Shown here in pieces: positions 26,742-34,936 of a stretch of 64,000 nucleotides of DNA; within the stretch, counting starts at the first letter, position 1; each line of letters begins with the position of its first letter. Origin of the DNA: Mariaggregatimicrobium sp964498785 (GTDB lineage Bacteria; Zhuqueibacterota; Zhuqueibacteria; Thermofontimicrobiales; Thiofontviventaceae); assembly GCA_964498785.1 (NCBI GenBank), contig CAZCJL010000020.1:1-64000 (forward strand), written 5' to 3'. Under the pieces are notes generated by a model. The model did no database searches and was not told the origin of the DNA. It saw nothing but the letters and a program-made list of their open reading frames with translations. The position numbers and the translations under genes were made by a program.

Positions 26742-27996
26742 TCCGGTAAAATATGAAAGCGAGTACAATTTGCATCACTTTATTAATAAATTTATAATAA
26801 AAATTGGCTTGATTTTGATAGTGATCTTTTATTCCTGTGCAAATAAAGGACTTGTGAGCGAGACATATAACAAAGACTATTATCAAATTACAAAACTGCT
26901 TCCGGAAAATAAAATCGAACAATCCGCTGTAAATTTTTTAATTTATAGCGATAATCAGGCTGGATGGCGGATACAGCACAAATTTTTGGACAAATCACGA
27001 TGGACAAGCCCTAAAATGCTACTGTTTCCATTTTATGAGATTTACCTGTTAACAAATGGAGTTATCGGCGGTATTAATGGTCTTCGACATGTCCCTGATT
27101 ATGGTAAAAATGAACGATTAATGATGCGGGATGTTATTTATTCAACTGCACAAAAAATGGATGCTGCATTTATTTTAAACATCGGCGATATTAATGCTTA
27201 CGATGGCAGACGCCCCGATCATTGGGAAACTTTCTTAAAAGAAAACAAGCAAAACCATAATTTATTAAATGAAATTCCCTATTTACCGGTTATCGGAAAT
27301 CATGAATATGCGAATGATCCCCACTATGGTTATCCGAATTATAAAGCAATTTTTGGTTATCCACGATTTTATGTAATCGAATTTCCGCAGGCAGCTATTT
27401 ATGTTGTTGATTCGAATTATATACTCGATCAAAATCAATTCATTGAGAATAGCGTTCAGGACCAGTTGTTTACAAAGTGGTTTGTGCGGGATAATTTTAC
27501 TGATACCCTCGCCTGGCTGGAAAAAAAGTTAATTGAATATGATAAGCCATTGACGATCGTGGCAATGCATCATCCATTGGTTACTTTTGGGAAGCATTAT
27601 CAGGATTGGCACAATCCTGGGTTTGGGAATGCATTAATTGAGAAACGAAACAAACTGATCGATCTTTTTCATAAATATGATGTGGATGTTGTTTTCTCAG
27701 GACATGAGCATTCTTATCAACATAATACGTCTACGTCCGAGGGCAGTAAAATACATTTTCTGGTTGGCGGAGGAGGCGGTACTCCGTTAAGAAATCCGCC
27801 AGATGAAGAAACTCAATTTAATATTTTAAATGAATACAAACAAGAGGGTCATGATGTACAAAATATTTCACTGGCGAAAATTTATCATTATTATACAATT
27901 AATATTGAAAATAATGAAATGACAATCAAAGTCATGAAAGTTAGCAAAAATATTGAACTCCCGATAGAGAAAATAAAAATAGTTGCTCCCAAATAA
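26728..27996 (+). CDS. Calcineurin-like metallophosphoesterase, exported
   Basis: A protein of up to 422 residues with the metallophosphoesterase motifs NIGDINAYDG, VIGNHEY, MHHP and FSGHEHSYQH. The first motif is SDNQ where D-x-H is usual, so one metal ligand appears changed. It resembles purple-acid-type phosphatases in the GHEHSY ending. A hydrophobic stretch near residues 24-36 ends in YSC, a possible though atypical lipobox. The start is uncertain: TTG at 26728 overlaps the previous gene by 14 nt; TTG at 26770 would give a cleaner signal sequence. Translationally linked to the kinase-like lipoprotein gene. Confidence 0.82.
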   Translation: MNENNPVKYESEYNLHHFINKFIIKIGLILIVIFYSCANKGLVSETYNKDYYQITKLLPENKIEQSAVNFLIYSDNQAGWRIQHKFLDKSRWTSPKMLLFPFYEIYLLTNGVIGGINGLRHVPDYGKNERLMMRDVIYSTAQKMDAAFILNIGDINAYDGRRPDHWETFLKENKQNHNLLNEIPYLPVIGNHEYANDPHYGYPNYKAIFGYPRFYVIEFPQAAIYVVDSNYILDQNQFIENSVQDQLFTKWFVRDNFTDTLAWLEKKLIEYDKPLTIVAMHHPLVTFGKHYQDWHNPGFGNALIEKRNKLIDLFHKYDVDVVFSGHEHSYQHNTSTSEGSKIHFLVGGGGGTPLRNPPDEETQFNILNEYKQEGHDVQNISLAKIYHYYTINIENNEMTIKVMKVSKNIELPIEKIKIVAPK

Positions 27997-28032
27997 ATTT
28001 CTAATAATCGGATAATTACGTTAGGAGTTTTT

Positions 28033-29367
28033 ATGACCGGTCAATTAAAAACAATAATGAACATCCGGCGGGATGAACTACCGTTTTCATTGTTCATGTT
28101 TACCTATTTTTTTCTAATCATTACAAACTTCTGGATTTTAAAGCCCTTAAAAAAAGGCTTATTTATCGGTTTTTATAAAGTGCGGGAAGGAGTAGATCTG
28201 TTCTCGTGGCATTTATTGGGTTCGCAAGCAGAACTTCTTGCAAAAGTATTGAATATGGTTGTCGCATTTTTCGCAGTTATTGTATTTACGTGGCTTGCCA
28301 GAAAATTCAGGCGACAACAACTTACATATATTTTTTCTGTATTTATCGCATTCTGTCTGATTATATTTTCATTTGTAATCAATAAACCCAATGATTTAAC
28401 CGTCTGGTTATTTTACTTGTTTGGCGACCTCTTTAACACATTAATGGTCGCCACATTTTTTTCATTTCTAAATGATAGTGTAAATACTGATTCTGCCAAA
28501 CGACTTTACGGTTTAGTTGTGCTCGGCGGTGTAACAGGAGGTGTTTTCGGAACTCAATTTGTGCGCATCTGGATTGATGACATGACAATGATTTCATGGC
28601 TCTGGATTTCCCTTTTTATTACCATCCTTATTGCGTTGATAGCGGGACTTGCCGGACGTATGGTTAAAGAAAATAACTTTGACGAGATTAAAAGCAAACC
28701 AACAATCAATGATAAAACAATAAAAACAAACGCTGCTATCGAAGGTGCCAAATTAGTTTTTAAATCAAAATACTTACTTGCTATTGTTGGTATTGTTGGA
28801 TTTTATGAAATCCTTTCAACAGTCATGGATTTCCAATTTTCCGCGACTATCGAACATTATCTTCATACGGAAGAAGCAATTGGCAAACAATTCGCAACAG
28901 TATTTTCGATTACGAACATCGTTGCACTGGTCGTCCAGCTCTTTCTGACAAGTTTTATTATGACAAAGTTTGGACTGACAGTTGCATTACTGATTTTACC
29001 ATGCGCAATTATGTTTGGTTCGTTTACATTTTTAGCTTTTCCAATTTTATGGGTTGGAAGTTTTCTGAATACGGCAGATAATGGTTTTAGCTATTCAATA
29101 AACCAATCAGCTAAAGAAGCGCTTTATGTTCCGACAAGCAGAGACGAAAAATACAAAGCCAAAGCCTTTATCGATATGTTTGTGCAACGATTTGCCAAAG
29201 CATTAGCTGTTGGTATTAGCTTATTGATTACCACCATTTTTCGTGATTTCTCCAGTATACGATGGCTATCCTTAATAACAATCATTGTTGTTGTTATTTG
29301 GATTCTTGTAGTTAGATTTGCTGGTAATAAATTTAACGAGTTGGCTCCTTCAAAGAAGAATGACTAA
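28033..29367 (+). CDS. ATP/ADP translocase-like (NTP/NDP exchange family) membrane protein
   Basis: A 444-residue protein with about 12 membrane helices. Segments such as FWILKPLKKGLFIGFYK, SAKRLYGLVVLGGVTGGVFG and the second-half SINQSAKEALYVPTSRDEKY are typical of the TLC/Npt carrier family, best known for nucleotide exchange in intracellular bacteria and plastids. Free-living bacteria also carry distant members with unknown substrates. GGAG lies upstream of the ATG. The following gene encodes a second member and overlaps it by 8 nt. Confidence 0.8.
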   Translation: MTGQLKTIMNIRRDELPFSLFMFTYFFLIITNFWILKPLKKGLFIGFYKVREGVDLFSWHLLGSQAELLAKVLNMVVAFFAVIVFTWLARKFRRQQLTYIFSVFIAFCLIIFSFVINKPNDLTVWLFYLFGDLFNTLMVATFFSFLNDSVNTDSAKRLYGLVVLGGVTGGVFGTQFVRIWIDDMTMISWLWISLFITILIALIAGLAGRMVKENNFDEIKSKPTINDKTIKTNAAIEGAKLVFKSKYLLAIVGIVGFYEILSTVMDFQFSATIEHYLHTEEAIGKQFATVFSITNIVALVVQLFLTSFIMTKFGLTVALLILPCAIMFGSFTFLAFPILWVGSFLNTADNGFSYSINQSAKEALYVPTSRDEKYKAKAFIDMFVQRFAKALAVGISLLITTIFRDFSSIRWLSLITIIVVVIWILVVRFAGNKFNELAPSKKND

Positions 29368-32170
29368 ATTAATTCGAAAAATACTGAATATAAATGAAGG
29401 TGAAGGATTAAAAGTATTTTTGATGTTTAGCTATATTTTTTTAGCTATCGCATCTCTTTTAATCGTTAAACCAGTTCGTAATTCTCTTTTTCTGAGCCAT
29501 TTTGGTGTTGAAAAACTGCCGTACGCTTTTATTTCAGTTGCAGTAAGTGCAGCTATTTTTACAAATTTCTATTCCAGATATGCAAAGAAAATCCGCTTAA
29601 ATATATTAATTTTCTATACAACCGTCTCATCCATTTGCTTTTTAATTGTATTTTGGATTTTAATATTTTTAAATAGTAACGAAGGTTGGTTTTATTATTT
29701 TGTATATGCATGGGTTGCCCTTTTCGGTGTAATCACCACCTCACAATTCTGGTTATTAGCAAATTATGTGTTCAATGCTCGTCAGGCAAAAAGATTATTC
29801 GGATTGATAGGAGCAGGTGCTATTTCGGGCGGAATCTTTGGCGGTTACCTGACCAAATTTCTGGCTCCGATAGTTGGAACAGGGAATTTATTTTTCTTTT
29901 GCATTTTTTTCCTGCTTCTTTGCCTCGTGATTATGAAAAAAGTCTGGAAACAAGGCGCCAGACAAACATATTCTGAGCGAATTCAGCAGGAAAAACGTAT
30001 CCGAAAAAAATTAACTACCGACAAACCATTTGAATTGCTACAAAAATCGAAGCATCTTTCGTATATCGCTGCTATCGTTAGCGTAGGAGTAATTGTTGCA
30101 AATCTAGTAGATTATCAATTTAGCGCCATTGCAAGTAATATCATTAAAGACGAAGATAATTTAACTGCTTTCTTCGGATTCTGGCTTTCCAATTTAAGTA
30201 TTGCTTCACTATTAATACAATTGTTATTAACCGGTCGTAGTCTTAAAATATTCGGAGTCACGACTTCTCTCTTCTTTCTGCCATTTGGTATTTTAATTGG
30301 CGCGTTGGGCATTCTTTTCGATCCCAGGTTATGGTCTGCTGTTTTTATTAAGGTTTGTGACGGTAGCTTTAAGCAATCCATTCATAAGGCTAGTCTTGAG
30401 TTATTAGCTCTCCCCCTTCCAACCTCCTTAAAAAATCAAGGCAAAGCGTTTATTGATGTTTTTATCGATAGCCTGGCGACAGGAATCGGTGGAATATTTT
30501 TAATTATTTTTACGCAACAGTTCGGATTTTCTGTGCAACAAATCAGTTTTGTTTTAATTATATTCATAATTATTTGGTTTTACTTAATTAAGTCGGTAAA
30601 ACAGCAATATATCAACTCATTTCGAACAGCAATTGAAAAAAGGTCAATCGATCTGCAAGATCAATATCTTAATATTCAGGAAGCATCTGTATTAAATAAC
30701 ATTTTAAAAATCCTTGATAGCAAAAACGAGCGACAAATTCTCTACATTCTTCAATTAATTGAAAATGTTAAAAGTGAACGTCTCATCCCTTATTTTAAAA
30801 AATTGATCAAACACCGATCCCATGAAATCAAAATACAGACATTGCGAATGATGAGAAATTATGAACACATTGATTTTGTTGATGATGTACGAAAGCTGAC
30901 ACAGGATTCCAATTTCAATGTAAAAGTTGAGGCGATTCGTTCTATTTACGCAAATTCCAAAAACCGAAATCACGATTTAGAAAAATTATTAGTTGATCAG
31001 GATATTTTCATTCGAAGTGCGGCCTTACTATCCTCAGCTTATGAACACAGAGATAGTAAGGAATTTCGAAAATCATTTAATATTAAAAACTTATTTGATC
31101 AATTTGTTGATAAATTTAGTGAGAAAAGTTTTCATCAGGAAGAAATTGACTTTATGAAGACTGTCCTTGCAAAGGTAATTGGAATTTCAAAAATGACTGA
31201 GCTTTATCCATTTCTAAAAAATTTATTATTCGATAAAAATATAGATGTTGTGCAAGAAGCGACAATTAATGCTGGTTTAACCAGACACAAAATGTTCTTC
31301 GAGATTCTTATACAATATTTAAACAAACACACTGTCAGAAAATACGCTCGTAACGCGCTGGCAGAATATGAGAATGATGTTATTAATCCCCTAAAAAATT
31401 TATTGGAAAATGAAAAAGAAGACTATCAGTTGCGCAACGCAATTCCCAAAGTTTTGGCATTAATTGGAACCCAAGAATCAGTTAATCTATTGTTAGATAA
31501 CTTGCTTCAGGAAGATTTAGCATTACGGTTTCAAATACTTCGGGCATTAAACAGGTTACGAACGAATTTTCCATACTTAAAATTTGGGGACAACCGAATC
31601 CGAAATAGTATTGTTTTTGAGAGCAAAAATTACCATAAAATTTACTCTTATTTATCAAATAGTGAATTGCTTGATAGCTATAACATCCAACACATACCTG
31701 ATCATAAAAAAGCAAAAAAATCTCTCGATTTATTATTAACCTTATTAAATGAACGTCTTGATAATACTCTTGAAAGAATATTTCGTCTGCTTGGTTTAAA
31801 ATATTCATCTGGCGATATGTATAACGCTTATAGAGCGATAACAAGCAATAGCCCGGATTTGCGAGCGAATGCTGTTGAATTTCTCGAAAATATTCTGGAC
31901 CCGAATTTAAAACGGATTATAATTCCAATTATAGAATATTCAACCAGTGCTTTGCTATCTGAGGAATTTAACTTCTCCCGAAAAGATGGTATGTTCCTGG
32001 AGCTATTAAAAGAAAAGGATTCATGGCTAAAAGTATGTACTATTTTCTATATTGCCGAGACTAACATGAACCATTATCAATCTGAAATAAAAAAACTAAC
32101 AATGGATCATGATTCCACTGTTAAAGAAACCGCTGAATACGCTCTTGATTTATTAATAAATAGAAAATGA
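29360..32170 (+). CDS. ATP/ADP translocase-like carrier fused to a HEAT-like repeat region
   Basis: A 936-residue protein. Residues about 1-420 form a second TLC/Npt-type carrier (LLIVKPVRNSLFLSHFGVEK, RQAKRLFGLIGAGAISGGIF, FKQSIHKASLELLALPLPTS). Residues about 430-930 are a soluble helical array with HEAT-like units, for example LIPYFKKLIKHRSHEIKIQT and DVVQEATINAGLTRHK. The start at 29360 overlaps the previous stop by 8 nt; an earlier TTG at 29318 is unlikely. HEAT arrays scaffold protein contacts, so the carrier may be gated or sensed through the array. Substrate unknown. Confidence 0.82.
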   Translation: MTKLIRKILNINEGEGLKVFLMFSYIFLAIASLLIVKPVRNSLFLSHFGVEKLPYAFISVAVSAAIFTNFYSRYAKKIRLNILIFYTTVSSICFLIVFWILIFLNSNEGWFYYFVYAWVALFGVITTSQFWLLANYVFNARQAKRLFGLIGAGAISGGIFGGYLTKFLAPIVGTGNLFFFCIFFLLLCLVIMKKVWKQGARQTYSERIQQEKRIRKKLTTDKPFELLQKSKHLSYIAAIVSVGVIVANLVDYQFSAIASNIIKDEDNLTAFFGFWLSNLSIASLLIQLLLTGRSLKIFGVTTSLFFLPFGILIGALGILFDPRLWSAVFIKVCDGSFKQSIHKASLELLALPLPTSLKNQGKAFIDVFIDSLATGIGGIFLIIFTQQFGFSVQQISFVLIIFIIIWFYLIKSVKQQYINSFRTAIEKRSIDLQDQYLNIQEASVLNNILKILDSKNERQILYILQLIENVKSERLIPYFKKLIKHRSHEIKIQTLRMMRNYEHIDFVDDVRKLTQDSNFNVKVEAIRSIYANSKNRNHDLEKLLVDQDIFIRSAALLSSAYEHRDSKEFRKSFNIKNLFDQFVDKFSEKSFHQEEIDFMKTVLAKVIGISKMTELYPFLKNLLFDKNIDVVQEATINAGLTRHKMFFEILIQYLNKHTVRKYARNALAEYENDVINPLKNLLENEKEDYQLRNAIPKVLALIGTQESVNLLLDNLLQEDLALRFQILRALNRLRTNFPYLKFGDNRIRNSIVFESKNYHKIYSYLSNSELLDSYNIQHIPDHKKAKKSLDLLLTLLNERLDNTLERIFRLLGLKYSSGDMYNAYRAITSNSPDLRANAVEFLENILDPNLKRIIIPIIEYSTSALLSEEFNFSRKDGMFLELLKEKDSWLKVCTIFYIAETNMNHYQSEIKKLTMDHDSTVKETAEYALDLLINRK

Positions 32171-32195
32171 TATCATTTAATAGCAGGTTTTTATC

Positions 32196-32621
32196 ATGTT
32201 AACAATTGTTGAAAAAGTTTTATTTCTTCAGGATGTGGATATCTTTGAGAACACAACGACAGAGGATCTTTCCCATATTGCCGCAATTACAGATGAAATC
32301 AATTTTAAGGCAAATACTGATATATATCAGATTGGAGATGTGTCTGACTCAATGTATTTGGTTATTGAAGGTAAAGTGCGGCTACATCATAACGACCGAC
32401 AGGTGATGATAGCCCAAATAAAAGATGTATTTGGTACATGGGCTCTTTTTGATGACGAACCCCGCGTGGTAACAGCTACAACACTGCAAGATTCGGTATT
32501 GCTCAAAATTAACCGGGAAGAATTTTACGATTTATTGGCTGATCACTTACAAATAACATTAGGAATTTTGAAAACGCTATCGAAACGACTGCGTGGGCTG
32601 GTGAATAGTGTCCGAAAATAA
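32196..32621 (+). CDS. Stand-alone cyclic-nucleotide-binding domain protein
   Basis: A 141-residue protein that is one CRP-type cNMP-binding domain without a DNA-binding helix-turn-helix. The beta-barrel signature YQIGDVSDSMYLVIEGKVRL is clear. The phosphate-binding cassette reads FGTWALFDDEPRVVTATT: the Arg that grips the phosphate is present but the usual Glu after FG is Thr, so binding may be weak or changed. It follows the HEAT-fused carrier by 25 nt and is likely its regulatory partner. Inference from context. Confidence 0.82.
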   Translation: MLTIVEKVLFLQDVDIFENTTTEDLSHIAAITDEINFKANTDIYQIGDVSDSMYLVIEGKVRLHHNDRQVMIAQIKDVFGTWALFDDEPRVVTATTLQDSVLLKINREEFYDLLADHLQITLGILKTLSKRLRGLVNSVRK

Positions 32622-32665
32622 CACAAATAGGTCGAAACGGAAAAGCAAATTTTTTAACTAGATGC

Positions 32666-32694
32666 TTGCAATTTACAATCGTTTTTATTATATT
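32666..32694 (+). promoter_or_regulatory. Sigma-70-type promoter of the response regulator gene
   Basis: TTGCAA (32666-32671), a 17-nt spacer and TATATT (32689-32694). Transcription would start about 58 nt before the ATG at 32759, with AAAGGAGA as ribosome site. Confidence 0.5.
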
Positions 32695-32758
32695 GACTAA
32701 TATTTATTTCTGATCTTGATGATTTATTCTAATTCTTCAAAAAGGAGATAATTTTTGT

Positions 32759-33241
32759 ATGTCTGAACAGGAATACAATGCGACGATTGTTGTTGTAGAT
32801 GATGAAGATATGGTTTTGACAAGTATCGGTTCATTCCTGACTCTTGAAACTGACTATAATGTAAAAACCTTTACCTCGGCAGACAAGGCGATTAAATACA
32901 TCGAAAATAGTGAAATCGATCTTGTTATTTCAGATTATCTGATGCCAGAAATGGACGGAATAACCTTTCTTGCAAAAGTCAGAACGATTAAACCGAATGT
33001 CCCCCGGATTATTTTAACTGGTTATGCTGATAAAGAAAATGCAATCAAAGCCATTAATGAGGTTGGGCTTTTTCAATATATTGAAAAACCCTGGGAAAAT
33101 GATGATTTGTTAATTATTATTCGAAACGGCCTTGAAAAGAAAATGCTAATGAATAAGCTTCAATTAAAAGTCGATGAAATAAATAAAGCTTATTCAGATT
33201 TACAAAATATACAGCAGGAAATTTTAAAAACATTTGTTTAA
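32759..33241 (+). CDS. Single-domain response regulator with C-terminal coiled coil
   Basis: A 160-residue two-component receiver. The acidic pocket is VVVDDED near residue 10-16, the phosphorylated Asp is in LVISDYLMPEMDG, then ILTGYAD (Thr) and IEKPW (Lys). The last 35 residues (LMNKLQLKVDEINKAYSDLQ) form a short coiled coil with no DNA-binding or enzyme domain. The IEKPW ending is common in receivers linked to HD-GYP or histidine kinase partners. No kinase gene is adjacent. It has its own promoter and a terminator shared with nuoN. Confidence 0.9.
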   Translation: MSEQEYNATIVVVDDEDMVLTSIGSFLTLETDYNVKTFTSADKAIKYIENSEIDLVISDYLMPEMDGITFLAKVRTIKPNVPRIILTGYADKENAIKAINEVGLFQYIEKPWENDDLLIIIRNGLEKKMLMNKLQLKVDEINKAYSDLQNIQQEILKTFV

Positions 33242-33262
33242 TACATATTCGAGTTTAGAAAT

Positions 33263-33306
33263 AAAAATCCCATATCATTTCTATTAATGATATGGGATTT
33301 TTTTAA
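33263..33306. terminator. Bidirectional intrinsic terminator between response regulator and nuoN
   Basis: ATCCCATATCAT (33267-33278) and ATGATATGGGAT (33287-33298) form a perfect 12-bp stem with an 8-nt loop. T-runs flank it on the + strand (33298-33304), and the A-run before it (33263-33267) becomes a T-run on the - strand. It ends the response regulator gene from one side and the nuo operon from the other. Confidence 0.88.
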
Positions 33307-33320
33307 TTAATTAAATATTT

Positions 33321-34868
33321 TTAGAATAGCATTTTCGCCCATTCAAGCGCCCAGTTCATTAAGCGCGCGGGTAAAATTCCGAGAACTAAAATAAACAGAG
33401 TCGATAATCCGAGTGTTATCCAAACCGGAAACAAACTTTTTTTATCAATGTCTGGGATTTTATTATCAGGTTCTTTCATATACATAACGATGATAATATT
33501 GATGTAAAAGTAAAGCGCTACCATGCTAAATAATAGCGCAACAACTGCGGTTACATAGAATTCGCCATTAATTAATTGTAAGAAAATTTGGATTTTTCCC
33601 ACGAATCCAACCGCTGGCGGTATTCCGCCAAGAGAGAACATAGCGACAGACATCATTGCAGCGGCTCCGGGGTATTTTCTGGCGATGCCAGCGAGATCAT
33701 CCACTGTTTCACAATAGTGCTCTCGATGTGTCAAAAAAACAAGCACACCAAAAGCCAGCATATTCATCGCGATATAGCCAATACCGTAAAATAAAACCGC
33801 CTGAATTGCTTCAATATTATGCGCCATTGGCGCCAGAGCTAACGCCATGTATCCTGCATGAGCAATAGATGAATACGCTAACATCCGTTTAACATTTCGT
33901 TGTACAATGGCGACAGAATTTCCATAAATGATTGTTAATAGCGCAAAGAAAGCAAATATTTTTGAAAATAACGGATCAAATGCCGGCAATACAATCGATC
34001 CGGCAAAGATTTTTAAAATTACGGCAAAGGCAGCTAATTTGACGGCAACTGACATAAAAGAAGTAACAGGAGTTGCTGCGCCCTCATATACATCGGGCGT
34101 CCAGGCATGGAATGGTACCAGCGATACTTTAAATGCCAATCCCACAAAAATAAAAATTAACCCCAGCCCCATTATCATTGATTCAGCAGATGAAGTTTGC
34201 GCTACTTGCGCTAATTGAGTGAGAACGTCATTAATAACTAAAGTGCCTGTCATTCCGTAAATGAATGAAATTCCTAACAGCAGGAATGCGGATGAAAAGC
34301 CTCCTAACAGCAGGTATTTTATTGCAGACTCTCCGACTTTTGAATTATAGCGTTTCAGGCCGACTAGTGCGTAAATAGGAATGGACATCATTTCCAGGGA
34401 CAGGAAAATCATTAAGAAATTTTCAGCCGCGATTAAAGTGAGAGCGCCGAGTAACGAAAAACAGAGTAGCAGGTAATAATCATTTGCCGGAATTGATTGT
34501 GATAACGTGTATCTGGCTGATAATAAAATTGTCAAAATTCCGGCTCCGAGAATAGCCAATTTTCCAATATATATCCCGCCACCTGCACGAAGCGAATCAT
34601 TTAACAGAATTACATTTGCATCTGAAGTTGATTTTCCGAAATAGAGATAAATCGCGGCAACAATCAACAATCCTATCCCTGCAATCCATGTCGATTGTCT
34701 GTTACGAGATTCGATATCTGCTGTTATTTCTTGTGTACTACTTAGCATTGTAAAAATTGGTTTACGGAAAGCATCAACCAACGTAAGAATGACAATTAAG
34801 GCAACTAAACTTAATTCTCCGACTAAAAAAATTGGTTCAAATCCTATTTGATTCATATCCAAATCCAA
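33321..34868 (-). CDS. nuoN: NADH-quinone oxidoreductase subunit N
   Basis: A proton-pumping membrane subunit of complex I. 515 residues with about 14 helices. The antiporter-family core is visible: LSLEMMSIPIYALVGLKRY with the conserved Glu, VSLVPFHAWTPDVYEGAATP with the conserved Lys/His region, and RMLAYSSIAHAGYMALAL. Last gene of the nuoA-N operon, 68 nt after nuoM and directly before the terminator at 33263. Confidence 0.95.
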   Translation of the reverse strand: MDLDMNQIGFEPIFLVGELSLVALIVILTLVDAFRKPIFTMLSSTQEITADIESRNRQSTWIAGIGLLIVAAIYLYFGKSTSDANVILLNDSLRAGGGIYIGKLAILGAGILTILLSARYTLSQSIPANDYYLLLCFSLLGALTLIAAENFLMIFLSLEMMSIPIYALVGLKRYNSKVGESAIKYLLLGGFSSAFLLLGISFIYGMTGTLVINDVLTQLAQVAQTSSAESMIMGLGLIFIFVGLAFKVSLVPFHAWTPDVYEGAATPVTSFMSVAVKLAAFAVILKIFAGSIVLPAFDPLFSKIFAFFALLTIIYGNSVAIVQRNVKRMLAYSSIAHAGYMALALAPMAHNIEAIQAVLFYGIGYIAMNMLAFGVLVFLTHREHYCETVDDLAGIARKYPGAAAMMSVAMFSLGGIPPAVGFVGKIQIFLQLINGEFYVTAVVALLFSMVALYFYINIIIVMYMKEPDNKIPDIDKKSLFPVWITLGLSTLFILVLGILPARLMNWALEWAKMLF

Positions 34869-34936
34869 GTGCTTTTATAACCGATTGATTGTTATTTAAT
34901 GGTACGAGCGATGAATCAATTATCAATTCAAAATAC

